From positions 1 to 38,566 of IMG/VR virus record IMGVR_UViG_3300035698_025276: 38,566 nucleotides of DNA. One strand, given 5' to 3'. Under the pieces are notes generated by a model. That model worked only from the letters and a program-made list of their open reading frames with translations, was not told where the DNA came from and did no database searches. Source of the stretch: a virus. Position numbers and translations under genes: made by a program. Each line of letters starts with the position of its first letter. Positions within the stretch are counted from its first letter, which is position 1. Positions 1 to 7,993 of this stretch are shown in pieces.

Positions 1-1472
1 CCCATTGTTTGGAGTTGTGGAATTGTGTTCTGCATCATTATGCTAGACCAACCAGAAAAATTAAAACCTGATTTAGTTGACGTTGCAAGCATACTATTTA
101 AAATAGTACTTTGTGCGTTTTTATCACCCATCATTGTACTTAAACCAGAAGCAATTGGAATTACTTGTTGAGCACCTTCGCCAGTAAGTTTTGTGTAAGA
201 TATTAATGATCCAATATTAGTACCAAAACTTTTTGCATATGGGCTTCTTGCAATGAATTTAGCAACTTCACCAAATTCTGACATGTCTGACCCCATTGCG
301 GATTGAGTATATGGATTTAAGCTACTTGTTATACCTTGAGAAAAAACATTTGCTAATTGCAGATTTCTAATTTCTTTCATTCCATTTTTTAAGGCTGTTA
401 CCATTTTTGATAGAAAATAAGAAATACTCGACCACATATCTGCAGCATCTTTCATTTCAGCTTTGGCATCTTCTAATCCTTCTTTTTTTATTATAGCTCC
501 TTCTTTTATTTTAGCTAATTTTTCATTCTCTGCTTTAATATCCTTATCTGCTTGTGCTTTTTTCTGCTGAAGAACTTCTATCTCTTGTTTTTGAATTTTT
601 GTATATCCATTTTTTACTGCATCTAAAGTAACTAATCTTTTTCTAGCTGTCATGCTGTTTTTCTTTGTTATCTCGTTTTCTATTGCTAATTTTTTCTTTG
701 CAGATGCAACCCCCTTGAGATCCTTATTGGTTTGGGTTAGCTTTTTTTTGTTAGCTTCTAACTTTGTGGCTTCTCCGTCAAGGAATGCTTTTTCTGCTTG
801 TTGCAATTTGTTAATTTTTTCCTGCAACCCTTTATAATACTGATCATTCATATCCTTCATTCCCTTTCTTCCAATTTCTCTGTTTCTTACTGCTTTTTTG
901 CTATTTCCTTGCTTTTCAGCCTTTTTAGAGTATTTATTCCACTGCTCTTCTTGTGTTAATCCTTGTTTAGAACCAGGCATTTTATTACGACCATATAGAC
1001 TACCACGTATTCCATTACTTCCACCTAGTCCTTTTCTAGCTAGTAGCTCTTCGCTAAAATTTCTCTGCCTTAATGCGTCTCTTTGCCTATCTTTACTCTT
1101 AGGCGGTATAACGTCAACCTTGCCCTGTAGTCTAAATTTACTTGAGGCTAATTCTCCATGTGCTAAATTTAATGCTTTTAATTTGTTTTTTTGATCTTCA
1201 AGAGCTAAATTGTATCCCCTTATCTGGTTTGATTTGAATGCTTTTCTCGTATCTATGGAACTTATATTTCTCTTTAATCTTTTTATATTTTTCGTTGTAG
1301 CTTCTGTTTCTTTTCTAAAGATTTTCATTCTGGAGGTTTTAATTTCAACTTTCTGCCTACTTAAAGAAGCTGCGGTGTGCTTGACTTTTGTCATTACTGT
1401 ACTTAACTTCATTGCACCTTGGAAACCTCTAACCCCAAGTATAATATCTAAAAACGCAGCAGCATGTACCAT
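1..1472 (-). CDS. Tail tape measure-like protein, N-terminal part (runs off the window)
   Basis: The minus-strand frame is open from an ATG at 1472 to the window edge, about 490 residues. A ribosome binding site (GGAGG at about 1480-1485) precedes the ATG. The first 330 residues are very rich in Lys, Glu, Gln and Arg and contain long predicted coiled-coil stretches. After that comes a more hydrophobic Gly/Ser/Ala-rich part (for example SSLNPYTQSAMGSDMSEFGE), the usual change of character in tape measure proteins. It is the last gene after sheath, tube and the probable tail-assembly proteins, where tape measures normally sit. Inferred role: sets tail length inside the tube and may be ejected with the DNA. 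No enzymatic domain is visible in the portion present. The position supports the call more than any specific motif does. Confidence 0.7.
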   Translation of the reverse strand, partial: MVHAAAFLDIILGVRGFQGAMKLSTVMTKVKHTAASLSRQKVEIKTSRMKIFRKETEATTKNIKRLKRNISSIDTRKAFKSNQIRGYNLALEDQKNKLKALNLAHGELASSKFRLQGKVDVIPPKSKDRQRDALRQRNFSEELLARKGLGGSNGIRGSLYGRNKMPGSKQGLTQEEQWNKYSKKAEKQGNSKKAVRNREIGRKGMKDMNDQYYKGLQEKINKLQQAEKAFLDGEATKLEANKKKLTQTNKDLKGVASAKKKLAIENEITKKNSMTARKRLVTLDAVKNGYTKIQKQEIEVLQQKKAQADKDIKAENEKLAKIKEGAIIKKEGLEDAKAEMKDAADMWSSISYFLSKMVTALKNGMKEIRNLQLANVFSQGITSSLNPYTQSAMGSDMSEFGEVAKFIARSPYAKSFGTNIGSLISYTKLTGEGAQQVIPIASGLSTMMGDKNAQSTILNSMLATSTKSGFNFSGWSSIMMQNTIPQLQTM

Positions 1473-1518
1473 TTATGAACCTCCTTTTTTTATTACCATA
1501 TTATGGCTTTTAATAGAA

Positions 1519-1588
1519 AAAGGGAGAAAATTAAATAAAATAAAAACTTTTTTATTTTTTTATTTTTTTTATTTAATTTTCTCCCTTT
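1519..1588. repeat. 21-bp perfect inverted repeat (large hairpin) before the tape measure gene
   Basis: Arms 1519-1539 and 1568-1588 are exactly complementary over 21 bp and include a GGGAG/CTCCC core. The 28-nt loop (1540-1567) is almost pure A and T and can extend the helix. It lies in the 138-nt gap between the small tail gene (stop at 1611) and the tape measure start. In the leftward transcript it would form a long stem followed by a short U-rich stretch, so it could be an attenuator, an RNase III processing site or an mRNA-stabilising hairpin. Confidence 0.75.
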
Positions 1589-1610
1589 CTCCTTTTTTAT
1601 ATATTTGTTA

Positions 1611-1829
1611 TTAAAAAATACTTCTGATAAACTTTTTGTCATTATGAATTTGGACTGCCCTCTTATGTACCTCAAATTTAACAGAATCTGGCATCTCTAA
1701 AAAAGCATTAAAATTAACTCCAAATGCCCACCACATTAAATGTAATGATTCAGCTTCCAACTCGGTTAAAACATGCGAAAAAGACTCTTTCTCTAACTCT
1801 TCTTCTTCTTCTGATTTAGAATTATTCAT
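1611..1829 (-). CDS. Small acidic tail protein, possible tail-assembly chaperone partner
   Basis: 72 residues with an N-terminal run of Glu and a Trp-Trp pair near the middle. Its ATG lies inside the end of the upstream gene (8-nt overlap, ATGAATAA), typical of translational coupling. It sits directly between the tube-side gene 1822-2301 and the tape measure, where many tailed phages encode the two tail-assembly chaperones, often joined by a programmed frameshift. Here the small ORF is in the +1 frame relative to its neighbour and I see no canonical -1 slippery heptamer. Coupled re-initiation therefore seems likelier than a classical -1 shift. I do not recognise the family; the role is inferred from position. 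Confidence 0.6.
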   Translation of the reverse strand: MNNSKSEEEEELEKESFSHVLTELEAESLHLMWWAFGVNFNAFLEMPDSVKFEVHKRAVQIHNDKKFIRSIF

Positions 1830-2301
1830 TTAAGTAAAAATCAGTAAGAAACATAGTTTTATTCATGTAGAAAAATGCATCTGAAATAGATTGAGATTCT
1901 TCTAATCCCCAATCTAAAATCTCCTTAGAAATTGCATCAACCGTTACAGCCGCTCCTGCTGAATCAAAAGGATCAATAACTGTTCTTCCGCTAAGCGATG
2001 TATTTTCACCTGTATATTCTAATTTTGTAACCCATTTAACACCAACAGAAAAATCATCTAATTTTCCGCTCTCTCTTGCAGCCATTTGTTTCCTACTTAC
2101 AGATCCAACTGGCTCCTCCATTGTTACAATGGTTTGCGAAACTGGAGTTTTGTAAATAAATTTACGTCTTCCATTACCATTTTTAATATATGAAACGTCT
2201 TCAACTTTATCTATTTTATTAAATTTACTCCATATATCTTTTTTAATTTCAATTTTTTCCTCTTCTGTAATTTCTTTTACGTCTTTATTTTTTTCTGACA
2301 T
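1822..2301 (-). CDS. Probable tail-assembly protein (chaperone position)
   Basis: 159 residues with a charged N-terminus (Lys/Glu-rich, residues 1-30) followed by a mixed alpha/beta body. No catalytic motif or membrane segment is visible. It lies between the tail tube gene and the tape measure gene, where tail-assembly chaperones are found. Those proteins coat the tape measure during assembly and are absent from the virion. The GGGGAAAAG just before the ATG serves as ribosome binding site. The assignment is by gene order only; a baseplate or tube-accessory protein is possible. Confidence 0.6.
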   Translation of the reverse strand: MSEKNKDVKEITEEEKIEIKKDIWSKFNKIDKVEDVSYIKNGNGRRKFIYKTPVSQTIVTMEEPVGSVSRKQMAARESGKLDDFSVGVKWVTKLEYTGENTSLSGRTVIDPFDSAGAAVTVDAISKEILDWGLEESQSISDAFFYMNKTMFLTDFYLNE

Positions 2302-2313
2302 CTTTTCCCCTTT

Positions 2314-2793
2314 CTAAGCGTTTCTATATTTAAATATATCATAACTTGAAGATTTGATAGTTAATGTTTCCGAATTCTCTCCAGTTCCAGCTTGCAAACT
2401 CAAAGAATCAGACTTCATTACACCATTTATAATTTGATATAAATAAACTCCACTATCTGCATCATCTCCAGGAAAACATATTTCAATTTGTATCATATAA
2501 TAAGGTCTATCAAACGCACAATTTGAAGTTGACATTGTCTTCTTAAATTCTTGCATTAATCGGGCATTAACGTGACCCCTTTCTAGAGTAATATTAATAG
2601 TATTTTTTTGTGAGTATGAAATTGGATCAGAAGAACTGAAAAAATCATATTCTGAATCCTCTACAGCCATTTCTATTGTGGCAGATTTAAATTCAGCTAC
2701 TGTTTTCCAAGATCTCTCCCCCTCAGTAAAAATTAAAACCTTAATATCTTTTCCAGAAACAGGAGTATTTCTAACTCTTTGCATTCTTCCCAT
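2314..2793 (-). CDS. Tail tube protein
   Basis: 159 residues, immediately downstream of the sheath gene, with a strong AGGAGGTAG site before the ATG. Sheath and tube are almost always adjacent in contractile tails, and the length fits the small tube proteins that stack as hexameric rings inside the sheath. The sequence is beta-rich with many Ser, Thr and Ile residues, without Cys pairs or a signal peptide, as expected for a tube subunit. The second residues GRMQRVRN resemble the short basic N-terminal arm often seen in tube proteins. Family membership is inferred from size, composition and order. Confidence 0.75.
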   Translation of the reverse strand: MGRMQRVRNTPVSGKDIKVLIFTEGERSWKTVAEFKSATIEMAVEDSEYDFFSSSDPISYSQKNTINITLERGHVNARLMQEFKKTMSTSNCAFDRPYYMIQIEICFPGDDADSGVYLYQIINGVMKSDSLSLQAGTGENSETLTIKSSSYDIFKYRNA

Positions 2794-2807
2794 TTTGTTC
2801 TACCTCC

Positions 2808-4298
2808 TTATAAGTAAGATTGGTTTCTATAAACCTTAGCAACTATATGTTCAATTGTTGGAGCTAAATACATATGTATAGTTATTCTTGCAACACCAGT
2901 ATTAAATTCTGTTATCTCCATATCTGGAAATGATATATTGTAAGGCTTTAAGGTAGCACCTGTTACTGAATCATATCCGTTATGTAGCCAGCCTGCTGTA
3001 ACCCAATGGCTTAACCTAGAAGCTGCAAGTCCATTTAAATCTGATTTTGTGGTCTCCATACTTGATACAGACCCTAAGTATAATACAAAAGCAGTATCAA
3101 GGTCTGTTTCAATATCAATTGCTCTTCTAGTCATTGATATATCCCTATAATTTACATCCCTAACCTCTAATCTTGCACATCTAACACAAGTTCCAACATT
3201 TGGTCTAAAACCACCAACAAACACATTGACCTGTTGTAAATAGTCTAAATCTGCTTCAGAAACTGATGTTCCGAAAGAAGATGGTAAACTTTTATTTATT
3301 GGAGATTGATTTGACTGATACTTAAAGGTAATACCAATAGCCCAAGCAATTGCCTGATCTTCGTCAACATCATCTTCTCTATTATAATATTGATAATCAT
3401 TAGGATATGCTGTAACAAGTTTTGCACTTGTTTTACCTGCCATTTCTGTGACTACCGTAGTAGTAGATGTTGGATCTTCTGGACAGGCAAAGCCTATGCA
3501 TGACCCAATAGACTCACAAAATGTTTTCAATCCTGTATATAATGCTGAAGTAGTTTCTTTTGCAAAAAGAACCCCACGCATTGTGGTAACGTCTTTTAAA
3601 TTTTCTATTGCAGTAAGATAATTACCATCTGCAACGGTAAAATCTGAACCAGCAGCCAATGCAACAGCTGCTACATCTGCTGTAGGAACGGTTACATAGG
3701 TTCCAGTTTTAGTAACTGTAAGATATTTACCAAAAGACGCACTAGCGTTTAGCACAGTAAGAAAATATCTTTCATCAGTAGTAACATTTGTTAATTCTGT
3801 AAAATCTTCACTGTAATACCATTCGTCTGAACTACTTCCTACTGTTACGTTCAAGTTAAATTTTGTTGCAGCAGTACCAGCAGTAATTTGCGTAGTTATC
3901 AAATTACCAAAAGTTCCGCCATATAATGCATTAAAAGTAATAAGCTCCCCAGTATCAACCGTAATAACTCTAGTTGATTTTAATCCAGCTGTACCTGAGG
4001 TTACTCTTTTTGCCCATATTACTGTTCCAGCAGAATCTGCATCTCCAGCAATATTAAATATTGTTTCCATGTACTTAACCAAATCGCCTGTTTGCCTAGT
4101 ACCAAAAATACTTATTGCTTCTTGTGTGTTCGAAATTCTTGTAACTCCAGTCTCTGGACCCCAATTACTTTCGCCAACTATCCCAATCTCGTTTAAACCA
4201 TTATTAAATTCAAGCGTTCTTAACTGTGTAGCTTCTATGATGTGAACATCTGGAGCTCCATTAACTGACCATGCTTGTCCTGGTGATACTATAGCCAT
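2808..4298 (-). CDS. Contractile tail sheath protein
   Basis: 496 residues; the ATG follows a very good AGGAGG site. It is a Thr/Ala/Gly-rich protein of sheath length. The N-terminal third starts with a sheath-like opening (residues about 1-45, with GIVGESNWGP). The C-terminal domain (about 375-496) has the pattern R.aiDIETDLD...YLGSVSS followed by AASRLSHWVTAGWL and a final beta-rich segment, as in phage sheath C-terminal domains that interlock neighbouring subunits. The middle region (about 125-230) is probably a surface insertion. This gene shows that the particle is a myovirus. It is followed by the tube gene after 14 nt. Confidence 0.88.
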   Translation of the reverse strand: MAIVSPGQAWSVNGAPDVHIIEATQLRTLEFNNGLNEIGIVGESNWGPETGVTRISNTQEAISIFGTRQTGDLVKYMETIFNIAGDADSAGTVIWAKRVTSGTAGLKSTRVITVDTGELITFNALYGGTFGNLITTQITAGTAATKFNLNVTVGSSSDEWYYSEDFTELTNVTTDERYFLTVLNASASFGKYLTVTKTGTYVTVPTADVAAVALAAGSDFTVADGNYLTAIENLKDVTTMRGVLFAKETTSALYTGLKTFCESIGSCIGFACPEDPTSTTTVVTEMAGKTSAKLVTAYPNDYQYYNREDDVDEDQAIAWAIGITFKYQSNQSPINKSLPSSFGTSVSEADLDYLQQVNVFVGGFRPNVGTCVRCARLEVRDVNYRDISMTRRAIDIETDLDTAFVLYLGSVSSMETTKSDLNGLAASRLSHWVTAGWLHNGYDSVTGATLKPYNISFPDMEITEFNTGVARITIHMYLAPTIEHIVAKVYRNQSYL

Positions 4299-4310
4299 AA
4301 GACACCTCCT

Positions 4311-4592
4311 TTACTTTGTTTTTTTTATTATTTTTGCTGGTACAAAGCTTTCAACAACTGGTGTTTTAACCTTTGGTTGTACCACTAGTAAAAACGCTAC
4401 TTTCCATAGCTCTGCTGGAGCTTCAATTGGTTTAGTTTCATTAAATGTATATTCCTTTTCATTTGCATTAAGCGAAACTTCACCATACCCCTTTTTCGAT
4501 ACAAAAAAAGACATATTTCCACCAAATTTTGGTAAATCACTACCTCTTTGTTTAATATGTACAACTTTTTTTCCACAATTCTTACAACTCAT
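4311..4592 (-). CDS. Small protein with N-terminal Cys pair, tail/neck region
   Basis: 93 residues. It begins MSCKNCGKK, a single CxxC that could be half of a metal site or a redox pair. The rest is basic with a beta-rich centre (residues 25-60) and a Lys-rich tail. It lies between the probable tail terminator gene and the sheath gene with tight spacing on both sides. I do not recognise the family. Similar small accessory proteins occur in this slot in other phages, but a precise role cannot be assigned. Confidence 0.6.
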   Translation of the reverse strand: MSCKNCGKKVVHIKQRGSDLPKFGGNMSFFVSKKGYGEVSLNANEKEYTFNETKPIEAPAELWKVAFLLVVQPKVKTPVVESFVPAKIIKKTK

Positions 4593-4606
4593 ACTGTACC
4601 TCCAAG

Positions 4607-5239
4607 TTATTCTTCTTCTGGAATTTCTCCATTAATATGCTCTTCATATAATACATCGCCATTATATAATTTTTTTACAATAGCTACCAATGCTGCTCCG
4701 TCATAATCTGATACAACATTATATTTTAATTCTAAACCGAGTACTATATCTACTTGAGTATCCTCGCTATCAATATCAGGTCTAAGATCCAAAGATGGAG
4801 TTCCGTTAAAGGTTATGCCCTTTTTAAGTAAATATTGATGTATATCACTTCCAGTAGAAACAAAGTAATATAATAATTGTTCCATTATCAATAAGCCTTT
4901 ATCATATGCATTATCTCTTCCCGTTGAAGAAGTAAATATACCATGAACCTCAATACTAGCTACAAAGGTAACTGAATCTTTTCCATCTAATTCTGTTGTA
5001 GGTTCTATGGAGTGTAACTGTATTGATATACAATTCTTTCCAAAGACTCTTAAAGGTTCCGATACTTGATCTCTGTATAGAATTTTAACAGGATAAGCTC
5101 CACCTTCCCCATACGGCAAAGAAAGTAAATTCGACAACATTGTTTTAAGATCTATAATAGTAGCATACATAGAATCTGATATATATTCATTTATTTGAAG
5201 TTTTTCCGCACCCTCGTCGTCTCTCCATGTTTTTCCCAT
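4607..5239 (-). CDS. Probable tail terminator / neck protein
   Basis: 210 residues. The central part (about 60-175) alternates strands and helices: a FGKNCISIQLHS strand, a SVTFVASIEVHGIF strand, a helix KGLLIMEQLLYYF, then LGLELKYNVV. That order resembles small tail terminator and tail completion proteins (lambda gpU or minor tail Z type), which cap the tube. It stands between the Mu gpG-like morphogenesis protein and the sheath gene, where the terminator usually sits. The ATG lies 3 nt beyond the stop of the previous gene. The C-terminal acidic tail (EEHINGEIPEEE) is not diagnostic. Inference from order and fold pattern. Confidence 0.6.
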   Translation of the reverse strand: MGKTWRDDEGAEKLQINEYISDSMYATIIDLKTMLSNLLSLPYGEGGAYPVKILYRDQVSEPLRVFGKNCISIQLHSIEPTTELDGKDSVTFVASIEVHGIFTSSTGRDNAYDKGLLIMEQLLYYFVSTGSDIHQYLLKKGITFNGTPSLDLRPDIDSEDTQVDIVLGLELKYNVVSDYDGAALVAIVKKLYNGDVLYEEHINGEIPEEE

Positions 5240-5242
5240 TGT

Positions 5243-5809
5243 TTACCCCTTTAATTTTGCCCATCTATTTAATTCAGCTTCTGCATCCCTTGCTTGATAT
5301 ACCTTTCCGCCTACTTCTGGTGGACAAGCCATCCCAACGACAATTCCTTCTATTTGCGTTGTTGCCATACTAAGTATTTTATTGTATGCTTGTCTTGAAA
5401 TATATACAAAGGGTCTAGCTGGCACTGTCACTGTGCTAATATTTGGATTTCCGAATGGTTGAACAGATCTTTGTACGTGAGCAGCTGAAAACTTATTTGG
5501 ATTTCTTGATTGAGATGTTGGAATTATATATTTCATAACTACTTTATTTTTTCTTTTTATTGTTCTTATTCTACCTCTTACTGCAACATTTCTCATTTCT
5601 GATCTAGCAAAGTTAGGTTTAATAATAAAACTTTTTTTTCTTTTCCAATCAATAGTAACCCTTGTATTTCTTTTCCATTTTCTTGGTCTTCCACCTACAT
5701 CAAAGTTCTTTTTTATCTGTTTTTTTATGACGCTTGTTGCCGTTCCAATACCTTTTGCTCCAGTTACTTGAAGTTTTCTTTTATATGAGCTTGTTATCGA
5801 AAAAACCAT
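5243..5809 (-). CDS. Mu gpG-like virion morphogenesis / tail completion protein
   Basis: 188 residues, strongly basic. Residues 35-55 carry FDVGGRPRKWKRNTRVTID, matching the G-R-P-x-W-x-x-L/N pattern of the phage virion morphogenesis family (Mu gpG, P2 gpS-like), which acts at head-tail joining or tail completion. The region before it (residues 20-35) is a predicted amphipathic helix, as in that family. The C-terminal part contains VPARPFVYIS, again typical of these proteins (PaRPf). The stop shares one base with the next upstream start at 5809, so the two genes are coupled. Confidence 0.75.
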   Translation of the reverse strand: MVFSITSSYKRKLQVTGAKGIGTATSVIKKQIKKNFDVGGRPRKWKRNTRVTIDWKRKKSFIIKPNFARSEMRNVAVRGRIRTIKRKNKVVMKYIIPTSQSRNPNKFSAAHVQRSVQPFGNPNISTVTVPARPFVYISRQAYNKILSMATTQIEGIVVGMACPPEVGGKVYQARDAEAELNRWAKLKG

Positions 5810-6240
5810 TATGTTCTACTCCCAAATATATCAGTACCTGTATTAGCTAAATATTCACCTCTTGACGTTTCATCTTCCATATCTTCATCTTCTAAACCGA
5901 TAGATGCTGTTCCATTCTGTATAGATTTAACTAAATTATTAGCTGCTTGACAACAATCTTCTTGTACTGTATAATTCTCTTGTTTTGTATATAGACCTCT
6001 AGCTCTTTCATTCATCAGTATAAAACAAGCAGTCTTTAATACACAAAGCCGAGATACAATCGGATATAATAATAATTCAGCATCTGTTGAAAACGGTAAT
6101 TTGCTTATAGATCCAGCTAGCAATGAATCAATTTCTATACTAGCATCATATATAGCAACTTCAATTCTATCATCAGAAGTGCCATCTTCTGTTAAAAAGT
6201 CATATCTTTTCTTTACCTCGGCTGCTGTTGTGTATAACAA
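5809..6240 (-). CDS. Mu gp36-like (DUF1320-type) head-tail connector
   Basis: 143 residues. The N-terminus MLYTTAAEVKKRYDFLTEDG, then D.rIEVAIYDASIEIDSLLAG with L-P-F and a helix KTACFILMNE, is the layout of the DUF1320 / gp6-type connector family. These small helical proteins form a ring under the portal and link the head to the tail. The acidic C-terminus (about 115-130) is variable in the family. It follows the 6253-6804 gene by 12 nt and overlaps the next gene by one base. Family assignment is by pattern recognition. Confidence 0.72.
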   Translation of the reverse strand: MLYTTAAEVKKRYDFLTEDGTSDDRIEVAIYDASIEIDSLLAGSISKLPFSTDAELLLYPIVSRLCVLKTACFILMNERARGLYTKQENYTVQEDCCQAANNLVKSIQNGTASIGLEDEDMEDETSRGEYLANTGTDIFGSRT

Positions 6241-6252
6241 ATTTAAAGCTCC

Positions 6253-6804
6253 TTATTTTTTAGATTTTTTTGTTGTAGACTTTTTATTTTTTTTATTTTT
6301 TTTATTTTTTTCTGCAACTTTCGGTTTTTTAACCACAGGTTTCTTTGCCACTTGTTTAGGCTCTTCTTTCTTTTTATCAATAACCTTTTGAATAGTTTCT
6401 TTGACTTCTTTAATTTTTTCTATTTCAATTTCTTTTTCTTTAGGTTCTTGTTCTTCTAATTCTTTAGTTTTAAGCTCTTCAGCTTCTGCTAATAATGCTT
6501 GTTCTTTTTTATATTTAGTGTCTTTGATTTGCATTGCTGTGAAACTTCTAGCTGGAAACTGCTTAGGTGCTTTTAGATTTGTGTCGCCATCTATAGCAGC
6601 TTGCTTTAGCTCTTCTTCAAATTTAATTTCAGCTTTTGGTTTTATAACCTCGGCATGACCAACTGAAGCGAGATATTCCATATCGGATAAAGTTGCACCA
6701 AATTTACGAGCTTCAAGAGAGGGGAATTGCACCCCTTCTCTCAAAATCTCGCCTCGAATTAACGTGCTAATCAAAACTAAATATTTTTTATTAGAATCTG
6801 CCAT
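6253..6804 (-). CDS. Head-module protein with a Lys-rich tail
   Basis: 183 residues. The first about 100 form a soluble domain (IRGEILREGVQF near residues 16-27). The second half is a Glu/Lys-rich helical region (about 100-145) ending in a long polybasic tail of Lys, Asn and Pro. On DNA this tail appears as the T-rich stretch near 6253-6315. It lies between the capsid gene and the connector gene. The basic tail could contact packaged DNA or the acidic portal, but no family is recognised. The gene is well supported by a good ribosome binding site and tight packing. Confidence 0.6.
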   Translation of the reverse strand: MADSNKKYLVLISTLIRGEILREGVQFPSLEARKFGATLSDMEYLASVGHAEVIKPKAEIKFEEELKQAAIDGDTNLKAPKQFPARSFTAMQIKDTKYKKEQALLAEAEELKTKELEEQEPKEKEIEIEKIKEVKETIQKVIDKKKEEPKQVAKKPVVKKPKVAEKNKKNKKNKKSTTKKSKK

Positions 6805-6827
6805 TTAAAGATTCTCCTTTCTAAATA

Positions 6828-7982
6828 TTAAGTTAAGGCTTTTACATACATTGTATAATGTGTTTTCCAGTCTCCGCTTGGAGTTACACCCAAAGCGTTT
6901 GGAAATGGAGCTGATCTTTCTTCAGCACCAAATTCAGCATTATCGTAATTAGCCCACTTTGGACTGTTTACAAATGTTTTATATGCTCTTCCTGGGGTAT
7001 CAGCTAAAGCGGTTAAACCAGATTTTCTAACTCCAACTTGATAAGGAGTAAATAAAACATAATAATCTGGAAGATACTGATAGGTTGAAGTTGTATGATC
7101 TTCACTTTGAAGAACCTGGGAGCCATCGTAAATATAAATTGGAATATCGACTGGTCCAACTGTCCATTTAGTAACTCTTAATTTTTTTGGCATTCTTGTA
7201 GTATCATTACCTAAGAAATCTGAAATACCAATATGTCTCCAATCTGAAGGATTTCCATAATCTTTATTCAATATGGTATTACCCAATATTGCAGAATATG
7301 TAGTCTGACTCATCCAAATCATCTGTGGATCATTATAACTATATTTGTACATATAATTAATTGCAGCTAATAGGTCACCCTTAATATCTGCGGCAGCATT
7401 AAGTGTGCCAGCACCATTGAACCACTTTGTAGTTGGCATTGAATTGTAGCCGACTGAAACATTAAGTACTGTATCTGTTCCTCTAGTAAAGTTAAAAAAT
7501 GGAAGATTTAAATCTCCACCCTTTGAAGACATTTGCCCTAAAGTTAAATACTTCCAAGCTTCAATTCTATTTCTAATCTCAAAAGATTCCTCTAACCCAA
7601 AAACAATATCCTGTACTTTAGTTTTAACTTTTTCTAAGTCCTGACCCATTAAACTTTTTGGGTTAGTTAAAGAAAGTTCACTCAAATTCAATACTTCTTT
7701 TTCTTTTTTAACTGGTAATGAGTAAAGTTCTTCTCTTAATATCTCTGTAACATTTTTGGTTGGTGGTTCTGCATTGTCGGTTGTATATTTAACTGGTGCA
7801 ATATTTCTATTAAAAGAACTTTGTTTTATTTGTTTGCTATAAACAAGATCTTCGGGAAACATTGCTGTCTCAATAGATGGATTCATGTTAATCTGAATCT
7901 GTTCCATATAGATATTACGAATTTTAGTTACTTCTTCGTCTGTAACTAAATTATTTAGTGTTGCATCTGTACTTCTAGCCAT
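6828..7982 (-). CDS. Major capsid protein (HK97-fold type)
   Basis: 384 residues, a common length for major capsid proteins. It lies after the scaffold/protease and a head accessory gene and before the connectors. Features seen: a helical N-terminal arm (residues 1-60), an extended loop-like region with NAEPPTKNVTEI, a long spine-helix candidate (about 110-145, KVKTKVQDIVFGLEESFEIRN), and a beta-rich C-terminal half with an MIWMSQTTYSAIL segment and IPIYIYDGSQV, the type of P/A-domain strands found in HK97-fold capsids. There is no N-terminal delta domain, so a separate scaffold is expected. The upstream 8878-10026 gene fits that. Confidence 0.78.
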   Translation of the reverse strand: MARSTDATLNNLVTDEEVTKIRNIYMEQIQINMNPSIETAMFPEDLVYSKQIKQSSFNRNIAPVKYTTDNAEPPTKNVTEILREELYSLPVKKEKEVLNLSELSLTNPKSLMGQDLEKVKTKVQDIVFGLEESFEIRNRIEAWKYLTLGQMSSKGGDLNLPFFNFTRGTDTVLNVSVGYNSMPTTKWFNGAGTLNAAADIKGDLLAAINYMYKYSYNDPQMIWMSQTTYSAILGNTILNKDYGNPSDWRHIGISDFLGNDTTRMPKKLRVTKWTVGPVDIPIYIYDGSQVLQSEDHTTSTYQYLPDYYVLFTPYQVGVRKSGLTALADTPGRAYKTFVNSPKWANYDNAEFGAEERSAPFPNALGVTPSGDWKTHYTMYVKALT

Positions 7983-7993
7983 AATTAACCCCC

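Noticed and set aside
652-1614. Plus-strand ORFs of 61-134 residues (652-837, 898-1194, 1210-1614)
   Set aside because: They are antisense to the tape measure gene in a Leu/Phe/Ser-rich frame created by the Lys/Glu-rich coding strand; no ribosome binding site and no sensible protein composition.
1822-1829. Programmed -1 frameshift joining the two tail-assembly genes
   Set aside because: The small ORF is in the +1 frame relative to the upstream gene and no slippery heptamer of X XXY YYZ form is found; an ATGAATAA overlap points to coupled translation.
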